In this document: positions 5,751 to 12,149 of the stretch, piece by piece
How the letters are laid out: each line of letters begins with the position of its first letter
Numbering within the stretch: position 1 is the first letter of the stretch
DNA from: Patescibacteria group bacterium
GTDB taxonomy: Bacteria > Patescibacteriota > Minisyncoccia > Phycocordibacterales > CAIRYW01
NCBI GenBank assembly: GCA_030917145.1
Contig: JAUPVJ010000065.1
Coordinates: 1 to 12,149, forward strand
DNA: 12,149 bases
Reading direction: 5' to 3'
Made by a program: the position numbers and the translations under genes
Notes under the pieces: model-generated
What the model saw: the letters and a program-made list of their open reading frames with translations, nothing else
The model's database searches: none
Told to the model about the DNA's origin: nothing

Positions 5751-7769
5751 ATGACTACAATAAAAAAGACAATTGCTGGTTTTGTAGGTTTTGCTATCGC
5801 TCTTAGTCTTGTTGCAGTTTCACCTGCACAAGCAGCTATGACTTCAGCTGAACTTGCATCACAAATCGCAGCGCTACAAGCACAACTTGCAGCACTTTCT
5901 GGAGGAACTACAACTACAACAACTAGTTCTTCTTCTTACTCATTTACTAGAGACCTTACAATTGGTTCAACTGGAGCAGACGTAACAGCTCTTCAATCTT
6001 GGCTAATTTCAAAAGGATTCTCAATCCCTGCAGGAGCAACTGGATACTTCGGTGGACAGACTCAAGCAGCTGTTAGTGCTTACCAAGCAGCTCGAGGAAT
6101 TTCTCCTACAGCTGGATACTTCGGACCTACAACTCGAGCACGAGTTGCATCTGAAGGTGGAAGTACAACAACTACTACAACTGACGGAGGAACAACTACA
6201 ACTACAACAACTACATCTGATCTAGATGGAACAGATGGAACTATTTCTGATATCAATCAACTATCTCAATACTCTTCTGAGGAAGTAGGGGAAGGAGAAG
6301 AAGAAGTAAAAGTTCTTGGATTTGAGGTTGAAGCTTCAAACGATGGAGACATTGCTTTGAAATCAATCAAACTTCGATTTGATCCAACAGGAAACGTTGC
6401 TGCAGACTCTGATCACCTAGATGATTACATCTCTGGTGTAAAAGTTTGGTTTGGAGACAAAGAAATTGGATCAGCGGACGTTGATGATTTCAACGAAGAA
6501 TCTTCTAACGATACTTACACAAAAACAATTACTCTTAGTAATGCAGTTGTAAGATCTGATGATACAGAAAAGTTCTACGTAACAGTAGACGCTGTAAACT
6601 CATTTGATTCTTCAGATATCGATTCTGATTCTTGGACAGTTGCTATCGATAGTCTTCGATTTGAAGATGGTTCTGGAGTTGTAACTACAGAAACATCTGC
6701 AATTGATACAGCTATTGATTGGGATAGTACAGGAGACGGAGTTGCTATCAGTTTTGTAGATTTCTCTACATCAGCTGATATTGAACTAAAACTTTCAAAA
6801 TCTTCTGACTCACCAGACGAACAAGTGGTATCAGTTGACGATACTGATAACACAGATGATGTTGTTCTTCTAAAAGGTAAGATCAAACTTGAAGGAACAT
6901 CAGATGTAACAATTGATGAATTTCCAGTTATGTTTACAACTGTAGGTGGAGCAACTGTCTCTGCTGTTACAGGTTCGGCTACTCTTAAAATCGGTGACGA
7001 AGAATACTCAGAAAGTGTTTCTATCACTGGAGCTACTACTGGTACAGTAACATTTGACAATATGGATTTTGTTATTGAAGCTGGAGATACTGTTGAGTTT
7101 GAAGTTCTTGCTGATATTAATGATATCGAAACTGGAACTTTTGACGAAGGAGACACTCTAAAAGCGGAGGTTACTGCTTTAGCTCGATATGATATTGACG
7201 TTGAAGATGAAGAAGGTGATCAGTTGACTGACTCTACAGAAAAAACTGGTACATCTCTTGGAGACGCGCAAACATTTCGAACTTCTGGTTTGGATTACTC
7301 AGTTTCTACAAAGAAAGCTGAATCAGTATTTAACCTAGATACTACAGCAACTGACGACGAAGCTAAGTATACTTTTGAAATCAAAGTAAGTGCTTTTGAC
7401 GATGTGTCATACATTAAACTTGATTCTGCAAGAGGAACAACAACTTCTCCTACAGCCGGAGTAAACTATGTGATCGAAGGATCTGATGGTGTTGCTACGA
7501 CAAGTAGTACTGTTAGTGCAACTGTAGAATTTGCTGGTGGCGACGGAGAAGAAACATCAGGAGGGTACTTGAGACTAGAAGACGGTGAAGAAGCAACTCT
7601 TCGAGTTATTCTAAACTGGAATCCTGCTCACGTTCTTGGAACATCTGCGTCTTACAGAGCTAGAGTTGATGCTATCAACTTTAATGACACTGAAGCTGCG
7701 CCAGATACAGTTCAAACTCTAAGACCTGAGACAGATTATAGAACTGGATTTATCTCTGTACAAAACTAA
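5751..7769 (+). CDS. Secreted acidic surface protein with peptidoglycan-binding domain
   Basis: A 672-residue exported protein, probably an abundant S-layer-like or wall-associated component. It begins with a signal peptide (about 1-29, hydrophobic core FVGFAIALSLVAV, cleavage near AQA-AM). A short coiled coil (about 31-50, SAELASQIAALQAQLAAL) and a threonine/serine tract follow. A PG_binding_1-type domain (about 64-134: LTIGSTGADVTALQSWLISK, then GYFGGQTQAAVSAYQ and YFGPTTRARV) should hold it on peptidoglycan. After two further threonine tracts (about 139-155), the remaining 510 residues are beta-rich, very acidic and Ig-like in texture, with no motif I can name. No sorting signal or C-terminal membrane segment is present. 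Codon use is strongly skewed (GGA, ACA/ACT, CTT, CGA), suggesting high expression. A 616-bp structured non-coding region precedes it and a strong terminator follows, so it is transcribed alone. Confidence 0.88.
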   Translation: MTTIKKTIAGFVGFAIALSLVAVSPAQAAMTSAELASQIAALQAQLAALSGGTTTTTTSSSSYSFTRDLTIGSTGADVTALQSWLISKGFSIPAGATGYFGGQTQAAVSAYQAARGISPTAGYFGPTTRARVASEGGSTTTTTTDGGTTTTTTTTSDLDGTDGTISDINQLSQYSSEEVGEGEEEVKVLGFEVEASNDGDIALKSIKLRFDPTGNVAADSDHLDDYISGVKVWFGDKEIGSADVDDFNEESSNDTYTKTITLSNAVVRSDDTEKFYVTVDAVNSFDSSDIDSDSWTVAIDSLRFEDGSGVVTTETSAIDTAIDWDSTGDGVAISFVDFSTSADIELKLSKSSDSPDEQVVSVDDTDNTDDVVLLKGKIKLEGTSDVTIDEFPVMFTTVGGATVSAVTGSATLKIGDEEYSESVSITGATTGTVTFDNMDFVIEAGDTVEFEVLADINDIETGTFDEGDTLKAEVTALARYDIDVEDEEGDQLTDSTEKTGTSLGDAQTFRTSGLDYSVSTKKAESVFNLDTTATDDEAKYTFEIKVSAFDDVSYIKLDSARGTTTSPTAGVNYVIEGSDGVATTSSTVSATVEFAGGDGEETSGGYLRLEDGEEATLRVILNWNPAHVLGTSASYRARVDAINFNDTEAAPDTVQTLRPETDYRTGFISVQN

Positions 7770-7800
7770 TACTTAGTATTGTGTAGTTAGATAAAAATCT

Positions 7801-7830
7801 AAAAAAACCACCCGTGAGGGTGGTTTTTTT
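7801..7830 (+). terminator. Intrinsic terminator of the surface-protein gene
   Basis: A perfect 13-bp stem (seven A then CCACCC, paired with GGGTGG then seven T) closes a GTGA loop and ends in an uninterrupted T run. It lies 32 bp after the stop codon. It is nearly symmetric, but the leftward strand has no gene to terminate. Confidence 0.93.
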
Positions 7831-7848
7831 ATTTTATTCAAAAAAAGT

Positions 7849-7854
7849 TATAAT
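7849..7854 (+). promoter_or_regulatory. -10 box directly before the O-antigen-ligase-like gene
   Basis: A perfect TATAAT ends six bases before the ATG at 7861. The -35 position falls in the T tract of the preceding terminator and has no good match. Because a strong terminator separates this gene from the one before, it needs its own promoter, and this is the only candidate. It implies a leaderless or nearly leaderless mRNA. Confidence 0.55.
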
Positions 7855-7860
7855 ATTGTT

Positions 7861-9858
7861 ATGTTTTTAAAAGAAAAAATAAACTGGTTTAACAAATTAT
7901 CCGAGTGTTGTCTGTATGTTTTTTTGGTGACTTTTCCTTTTTTAAACTACACCTCTTTTCTCTATTTTGGTTCTGTTACTCGTTCAATAAATCTAATCTT
8001 AATCTCTTCTATCCTTGGACTTTTTCTTGGGCTACTTTTACTAAACAAAGAAAGTTCTTTTTGTGTTTCAAGGTCACCAATACTGATTTCACTTTTTGTG
8101 TATTTTGTTTCAATCTTTACCTCTGCTTTTTTTAGTAATGATTTTCAAGCATCTTTCTTTTCAAACATGACTCGTACTACAGGACTTTGGTACATGATTT
8201 GTTTTGGGATTTTTTTGGCTGTGTTGGTTAATTTACTTCAAGATAAGAAAGTACGTAGAAAGATTATTTTAGCAATCATTGCACCAACCGCTTTGTTTTC
8301 TATTCTTTCACTGCTTGGCCCTGAAGGTTTTAAATTGATCTTTAAAGAGATGAAAGGGGACGGGTTTACTTTTGGAAACTCTACTTTTGCTGGAATGTAC
8401 ATATTTGGAAGTTTTCTTCTCTCTATTTATTTTTTACTCTCGGAAGAGAAAAAGAGTTTTTGGAAGAAAATTCTTCCAGTATTGATAGTATTAAACCCGT
8501 TTTTTATCAATATATTTAGCAACGAAGGGAAAGGGGTTTTGCAGTTTTTGGGAGAAGCCAGAGCTTCCTCGGTTGCTTTGCTTGGCTCAATTGGCGCTTT
8601 GGGTTTGAGCTATTTAATATCAAAAATCAAAGATAGAAGTATAAAGAAAAAGATATCTTACGGGCTTTTCGCCGTCACTTTTGTAGGTATTGTTTTAGGT
8701 GCTTTTTCTTTGTTTTCAGAAGATGGAGCTTTGCGAAAATTTTACCTTAGTCAATCTACAAGTGCTCGAATCTTGGTTTGGGAAATTTCCGATAAACTGA
8801 TCCGTGAAAAGCCTTTGCTTGGTTGGGGAACAGAAAACTTCGAAAAAACCTTTGAGCTTAATTATGACAGTAGAGCACTTCAAAAAGAGTTTGGTGCTGA
8901 ACCTTGGTTTGACCGAGCTCACAACGTGTTTATAGATCAAGCTTTTGATAACGGGCTTGTGGGCCTTGCGCTATATCTTCTTGTTTATGTAATTCTTGGG
9001 CTTTCGATGCTTTATGTGATTTTTAATTCAAAGCAAAGAGATAATCAGCTTTTGGCTACGATTTTGCTTGTATACACTATTTTTCACCTCATAGAACTTC
9101 AGACAGCTTTTGATACCTCAATATCCTTTGGTATGGTTGCCGTCATGCTTGCTTTGGCGGTGGTGATTTTAAAAGAAACACACGAAGAAAATGGAAAAGC
9201 ATTTGAAATGAGAGTTCCAAAGATATTGAAATATGTTTTTGCGGTAGCTTTGCTAGTATTTAGTTTCTGGTCGCTTTTTTACAAAACTATTCCTTTTTTA
9301 AGTTCGGGCATTGCAAACGGTAAAGTTAGGACGGTAGGATCTTCTGAAAAGCGAATTCCTTACTATGAAACTTTATTTGCTACCCCTGTAGATTTACAAG
9401 CGGTTCTTTGGAGGACTTTTACTGACTTTGAGCGAGGGATTAGTGAAAATCCAAAAGTTTTGGAAGATCCTAAAAAGGTAGAAAATTTAAAGAAAGAATT
9501 GGCAATTTTTGAAGAGGAGTACAGAAAATACACAGAAAAAAACCCTACAAACTTTCGAGCTTTGTTAAACTACGCAGATACAAAGATCTATTTTATGCTC
9601 TTTGGGGTAAACAAGCTTGAAGAGGCACAAGTGGTTTTAGATAAAGCTATAGAGCTCGTGCCGACCGCTCCTCAGCCATATTGGATGAAGTCTGTTGCTT
9701 ACCTTTACATGCAAAAGTTTGATCTTGCTCGAGAATACGCTAAAAAAGGGTTGGAGTTAAATCCAAATGTTCCAGGAAGTCAGGAAATTGTAAGATACAT
9801 AGAGGCTTCGATAAAAACCTTCCCAGAAATTGATCTATATTTCTTTAGGCAAATTTAA
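7861..9858 (+). CDS. O-antigen ligase/polymerase family membrane protein with C-terminal TPR region
   Basis: A 665-residue polytopic membrane protein of the Wzy_C (WaaL/PglL-like) superfamily. Members transfer glycan from a lipid carrier to lipid A, to proteins or to a growing polymer outside the membrane. About ten to twelve hydrophobic helices lie between residues 15 and 480. The Wzy_C signature is clear: STSARILVWEIS (299-310), PLLGWGTENF (318-327) and the large-loop motif DRAHNVFIDQAFDNGLVG (351-368). Arg303 and His354 correspond by position to the conserved Arg and His of WaaL enzymes. Residues about 560-648 form two or three TPR-like repeats (LEEAQVVLDKAIELVP; FDLAREYAKKGLELNP), as seen in several fused ligases. 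Since CPR cells probably lack LPS, protein O-glycosylation or polymerisation of another glycan is more likely; this is an inference. The gene is transcribed alone between two terminators. Confidence 0.88.
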   Translation: MFLKEKINWFNKLSECCLYVFLVTFPFLNYTSFLYFGSVTRSINLILISSILGLFLGLLLLNKESSFCVSRSPILISLFVYFVSIFTSAFFSNDFQASFFSNMTRTTGLWYMICFGIFLAVLVNLLQDKKVRRKIILAIIAPTALFSILSLLGPEGFKLIFKEMKGDGFTFGNSTFAGMYIFGSFLLSIYFLLSEEKKSFWKKILPVLIVLNPFFINIFSNEGKGVLQFLGEARASSVALLGSIGALGLSYLISKIKDRSIKKKISYGLFAVTFVGIVLGAFSLFSEDGALRKFYLSQSTSARILVWEISDKLIREKPLLGWGTENFEKTFELNYDSRALQKEFGAEPWFDRAHNVFIDQAFDNGLVGLALYLLVYVILGLSMLYVIFNSKQRDNQLLATILLVYTIFHLIELQTAFDTSISFGMVAVMLALAVVILKETHEENGKAFEMRVPKILKYVFAVALLVFSFWSLFYKTIPFLSSGIANGKVRTVGSSEKRIPYYETLFATPVDLQAVLWRTFTDFERGISENPKVLEDPKKVENLKKELAIFEEEYRKYTEKNPTNFRALLNYADTKIYFMLFGVNKLEEAQVVLDKAIELVPTAPQPYWMKSVAYLYMQKFDLAREYAKKGLELNPNVPGSQEIVRYIEASIKTFPEIDLYFFRQI

Positions 9859-9877
9859 AAGTTATCCACAGGTTTAG

Positions 9878-9901
9878 AAAAAGGGGTTTTCGCCCTTTTT
9901 T
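9878..9901 (+). terminator. Intrinsic terminator of the ligase gene
   Basis: AAAAAGGG (9878-9885) pairs with CCCTTTTT (9893-9900) around a 7-base loop (GTTTTCG), with T residues continuing to 9901 and again after one C. It starts 19 bp after the stop codon. Confidence 0.75.
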
Positions 9902-9909
9902 CTTTTTGC

Positions 9910-9915
9910 TAGAAT
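9910..9915 (+). promoter_or_regulatory. -10 box of the PKD-protein gene
   Basis: TAGAAT ends 13 bases before the ATG at 9929, directly after a terminator. The predicted transcript start (about 9922) leaves a 5' leader of only about seven bases. The -35 position lies inside the terminator hairpin (TTTTCG), a poor match. Confidence 0.4.
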
Positions 9916-9928
9916 TTAAGAACAATCT

Positions 9929-11266
9929 ATGAAAAAGATACTGGTTTTTCTTGGAGTTTTATCGATTTTTCTACCTCTTTTTTCTCATGCAGACAGCGCG
10001 AATATCTCTAAGCTTGTTTTCACGACTGAAGATTTAAAAGTAAATCCTGGAGAGCTTTCGGGAGCAATTGTGGTGCAAGCTCAAAACAGTAGCGGGGAAG
10101 CAGAGCAGGTAAGTGAGACAAACGACGTTACTTTTACATCTAGTTCTGCCACAGGTAAATTTTTAAACGCTACAGGTGGAGACGTCTCAAAAACTATGAG
10201 TAAAAATACTGCGAGTAGAACTTTTTACTATGAGGACTCTACTACTGGCACTCACACTTTGACTGTGGAAATAAAGGGAAGAGAAACCGGAACCACTTTT
10301 TCTGCGACCGCTACGATAAAAGTAGGTGAAGGTGGCTCAGGTGAGGTAGAAGAAGATGCTGATGATGAAGAATCTTCTGGTGGAACTTCGAGCAAGCAAT
10401 CGGAGGGTTCAACTCATTCTTCACAGGCTTCGCTCTCTACCTATAAAGCAAAGAAGAAAATTATGGCAGATGCAGGTAGAGATAGACAGACTTTGATCAA
10501 TACTCCTGTAAATTTTTTTGCGGAACTTTCAAGCGGTGCCTCTTTAAATAAAAAAGATTATGAATGGTCTTTTGGTGACGGATCTTCTGATACAGGACTC
10601 AAAGTTACTCACTCTTACATGTTTCCTGGGGAGTACAACGTGGTTTTGAAAATAGATGGAGAAGAGGGTGACATAGCAGTAGCTCGTACAAAAGTAACTG
10701 TCTTGGATCCAAAAATTAGTTTTTCTTATGGTTCTTTAAATGGTAAGCCGTATGTTGAAGTGAAAAATGAATCGAGTGAGGAGGTGAACATAGGAGATTG
10801 GAATATAGATGGTGGAAAATATTCACTTTTTGTTGCTGACGACACAATCATAGAAGGAAAGGGAAGTGTGAAGATTCCTTTTGGCTTTGTGTCTCCAAAA
10901 GACCCAATTTCTTTTGCATATCCAAATGGGGAAGTGTACGGAACAAAGCTTTCAAATGAAGATTTTGTAAATGAAGAAAAGAAGGCGGAAGTTCTAAAAC
11001 TCCAAAAAGAAATTGCGCGCCTACGAGAAGAGCTTGAAAAAATAAAGATGGTAGAGATAGTAACTACTCCAAAAATAGAATCCTTTTCTTCTACAACCAC
11101 ACAAACACAAATTGACTTAAGTGCCATTGGGGGTGAAAATGGTAAGGAACCTAAAGTTTTAGAAAAAGAAAACGCTAAAGCCTTGCTTTTAGAAAGCCTA
11201 GAAGAAGAAAAATTTAAGATTCCCGGGTTTGAGTTTATAAAAAAAGTCTTTTCACCAAATGAATAA
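9929..11266 (+). CDS. Secreted PKD-domain protein with lamin-tail-like domain and coiled coil
   Basis: A 445-residue exported protein. The signal peptide covers about residues 1-21 (KKILVFLGVLSIFLPLFSHA). An Ig-like beta domain follows (about 25-133), then a disordered acidic/serine linker (about 134-170). A PKD domain (about 180-258) shows YEWSFGDGSS and THSYMFPGEYNVVLKI. The next beta domain (about 262-335: YVEVKNESSEEVNIGDWNID) resembles bacterial lamin-tail domains. A short coiled coil (about 347-375) and a tail with SSTTT complete it. PKD and lamin-tail domains usually mediate binding in cell-surface proteins, so an envelope adhesin or scaffold is likely; the ligand is unknown. No C-terminal anchor is present. 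The stop codon overlaps the start of a 52-residue membrane protein, which could be its partner. Domain calls are from sequence pattern only. Confidence 0.83.
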   Translation: MKKILVFLGVLSIFLPLFSHADSANISKLVFTTEDLKVNPGELSGAIVVQAQNSSGEAEQVSETNDVTFTSSSATGKFLNATGGDVSKTMSKNTASRTFYYEDSTTGTHTLTVEIKGRETGTTFSATATIKVGEGGSGEVEEDADDEESSGGTSSKQSEGSTHSSQASLSTYKAKKKIMADAGRDRQTLINTPVNFFAELSSGASLNKKDYEWSFGDGSSDTGLKVTHSYMFPGEYNVVLKIDGEEGDIAVARTKVTVLDPKISFSYGSLNGKPYVEVKNESSEEVNIGDWNIDGGKYSLFVADDTIIEGKGSVKIPFGFVSPKDPISFAYPNGEVYGTKLSNEDFVNEEKKAEVLKLQKEIARLREELEKIKMVEIVTTPKIESFSSTTTQTQIDLSAIGGENGKEPKVLEKENAKALLLESLEEEKFKIPGFEFIKKVFSPNE

Positions 11267-11417
11267 ACGCGCAGTTGTTTTTATAATGGAATTTTTCGCA
11301 ATCATACTTTTAAGTATGGTTTCTCTTTTGACTCTCCAGTTTCTAACTACCCCCGCAAAAGACTCTGCTTTGGCTCCAGTAGCTAAAACTATAGAAAGTG
11401 ATCCTTCGGGGCAATAG
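11259..11417 (+). CDS. Small single-pass membrane protein, coupled to the PKD-protein gene
   Basis: The 52-residue reading frame starts at an ATG inside the last codons of the PKD-protein gene (an 8-base overlap, ATGAATAA), the classic layout for translational coupling. It reads MNKRAVVFIMEFFAIILLSM and continues hydrophobic to about residue 28, then has a short polar tail ending SDPSGQ. A basic N-terminus followed by a single hydrophobic helix fits a signal anchor or a cleaved signal peptide with little mature protein. It stops two bases before the TTGACT of the rplJ promoter. I do not recognise a family. The overlap, the membrane pattern and the tight fit between neighbours support a real gene. 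A role with the upstream secreted protein is an inference. Confidence 0.6.
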   Translation: MNKRAVVFIMEFFAIILLSMVSLLTLQFLTTPAKDSALAPVAKTIESDPSGQ

Positions 11418-11418
11418 T

Positions 11419-11447
11419 TTGACTTAAGGGCCTTAAATTGCTATCTT
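11419..11447 (+). promoter_or_regulatory. Promoter of the rplJ-rplL operon
   Basis: TTGACT (11419-11424), a 17-bp spacer and TATCTT (11442-11447) predict a transcript start near 11454, just before the L10 leader RNA. It is the third TTGACT-plus-17 promoter in the window. Confidence 0.7.
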
Positions 11448-11456
11448 AATCACTGT

Positions 11457-11522
11457 AAAGACCAGAGACAGTAGGAAGCAACATTTGCGTTAATAAGCCT
11501 TTCGAGGCTTTCCTGCCGAGGT
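11457..11522 (+). promoter_or_regulatory. Ribosomal protein L10 leader RNA
   Basis: This matches the L10 leader known from Bacillus and other bacteria, which is bound by the L10-L12 complex to repress its own operon. Recognisable parts are GAGACAGTAGGA (11465-11476) facing TCCTGCCGAGGT (11511-11522), the kink-turn arrangement of the family, with ACC/GGT closing the base (11461-11463, 11520-11522). Two hairpins fill the apex: GCAA/TTGC (11478-11488) and AAGCCT-TTCG-AGGCTT (11495-11510). It lies between the promoter and rplJ, as expected. Confidence 0.88.
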
Positions 11523-11610
11523 AAATCACTTATATTAAGTGCTTTTAACTACTCTAAAAAAGGTCTTTTTAAAAAGGTCGTTATTATTTATTTAGTGTTC
11601 TATAAATAAA
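11523..11610 (+). promoter_or_regulatory. Distal part of the rplJ leader with hairpins up to the start codon
   Basis: CACTTA-TAT-TAAGTG (11527-11541) is a small hairpin followed by CTTTT and could be a weak attenuator. GGTCTTT (11562-11568) can pair with AAAGACC at the 5' end of the L10 leader (11457-11463), which would compete with the closing ACC/GGT helix. TTTATTTA and TAAATAAA (11587-11594, 11603-11610) form an AT-only hairpin that ends directly before the GTG start. No Shine-Dalgarno sequence is visible. Confidence 0.5.
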
Positions 11611-12099
11611 GTGCCAATTACACGAAAAAAGAAAGAAGAAATTTATAGCAAACTCGCTAGTGGACTTAAAGAATCTACTTCAGCGGTTTTTATAAATTTC
11701 AAAGGTTTACTTGTTTCTGAAGTAACTGAACTTCGAAAGAAACTTCGAGAATCTGGTGTATCTTACACTGTTGCTAAAAAAAGCATCGCTCGAAAAGTTT
11801 TGGACGAACAAGGTTATAAAGGAAGTGTTCCTTCTCTAAATGGAGAATTTGCTATTGCGTACGGAGTTGATCTACTCGCTCCTGCTCGCGAAGTAAATGA
11901 GTTTGAGAAAAAGTTTAAAGACAAAGTCTCAATCCTTGGAGGAGTTTTTGAAGGAGAGTACAAAGATAGAGAAGCAATGAAAATGATTGCAGCTATCCCA
12001 ACTCGAGAAGTCCTTCTATCTCAAATTGCTTACCTTCTAAAGAGCCCAATGCAAAGAATTGCAATTGCGGTTTCGGAAGTAGCAAAGAAGAAAGCTTAG
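11611..12099 (+). CDS. rplJ: Large ribosomal subunit protein L10 (uL10)
   Basis: L10 forms the base of the ribosomal stalk, binding 23S rRNA and carrying L7/L12 dimers that recruit translation GTPases. The 162-residue length is close to normal. Family features are the N-terminal MPITRKKKEEIYSKL, SAVFINFKGLLVSEVTELRK (24-43), LRESGVSYTVAKKSIARKVL (45-64) and the C-terminal helix after PTREVLLSQIAYLLKSPMQR, which binds L12. The start is GTG, chosen because it gives the usual N-terminus and lies directly after the leader hairpin; no ATG is available nearby. The operon is preceded by an L10 leader RNA, so feedback by the L10-L12 complex is expected. rplL follows 30 bp downstream. Arginine is mostly CGA, as in the other genes here. 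Confidence 0.96.
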   Translation: MPITRKKKEEIYSKLASGLKESTSAVFINFKGLLVSEVTELRKKLRESGVSYTVAKKSIARKVLDEQGYKGSVPSLNGEFAIAYGVDLLAPAREVNEFEKKFKDKVSILGGVFEGEYKDREAMKMIAAIPTREVLLSQIAYLLKSPMQRIAIAVSEVAKKKA

Positions 12100-12129
12100 G
12101 TGGTTGTTATAAATTAAAGTTAAATTATT

Positions 12130-12149
12130 ATGTCAAAATTCGATTCATT
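12130..12149 (+). CDS. rplL: Large ribosomal subunit protein L7/L12, N-terminal fragment cut by the window edge
   Basis: Only the first six codons are present (MSKFDS). The call rests on position, 30 bp after rplJ on the same strand, which is the nearly universal place of rplL, and on an N-terminus compatible with L7/L12. No Shine-Dalgarno sequence is seen in the AT-rich spacer. Confidence 0.75.

Noticed and set aside
6575..7156. 193-residue open frame on the minus strand inside the surface-protein gene
   Set aside because: It is a low-complexity serine/threonine/valine mirror of the strongly biased codons of the real gene, with no start context or protein features of its own.

Overview
The window looks like a chromosomal segment of a Candidatus Patescibacteria (CPR) bacterium, most likely Parcubacteria. 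This is an inference. It rests on the AT-rich sequence, the near absence of Shine-Dalgarno sequences before its genes, a winged-helix protein with KGQN repeats of a type I associate with Parcubacteria, a surface protein with an alanine/glutamine coiled coil plus a peptidoglycan-binding domain, and several short Ig/PKD-type exported proteins. No mobile element, CRISPR array, tRNA or rRNA was found.

Left part (1-4089), all on the minus strand: ftsK (DNA translocase), a 145-residue membrane-anchored Ig-like protein, recA and an unrecognised 73-residue acidic protein. They are closely spaced, read as one transcription unit and end at a strong hairpin at 12-39. A divergent AT-rich spacer (4090-4339) follows, and from there every gene is on the plus strand.

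Middle part (4340-7830): a winged-helix DNA-binding protein, then a 616-bp non-coding stretch (5135-5750), then a 672-residue secreted, acidic, threonine-rich surface protein ending at a clear intrinsic terminator. The non-coding stretch is the most unusual part of the window. It holds a hairpin element that also occurs upstream of the winged-helix gene, a near-consensus promoter (TTGACT-17-TAGAAT), a compact three-way-junction RNA fold starting at the predicted transcript start, a chain of further inverted repeats including a 16-bp AT-only palindrome, and a second -10 box seven bases before the surface-protein start codon.

Right part (7861-12149): an O-antigen-ligase-like membrane enzyme with a C-terminal TPR region, a secreted PKD-domain protein, a translationally coupled 52-residue membrane protein, and the start of the rplJ-rplL ribosomal stalk operon behind a recognisable L10 leader RNA.

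How the parts fit together (inference): the left block concerns chromosome segregation and recombination. The middle and right blocks look like a cell-envelope module: a wall-binding surface protein, a glycan ligase that might modify threonine-rich exported proteins, and a second exported adhesin-like protein. The ribosomal operon is regulated separately. Three promoters share the -35 sequence TTGACT with 17-bp spacing, while the surface-protein and ligase genes have TATAAT 6-7 bases before ATG and may give leaderless mRNAs.
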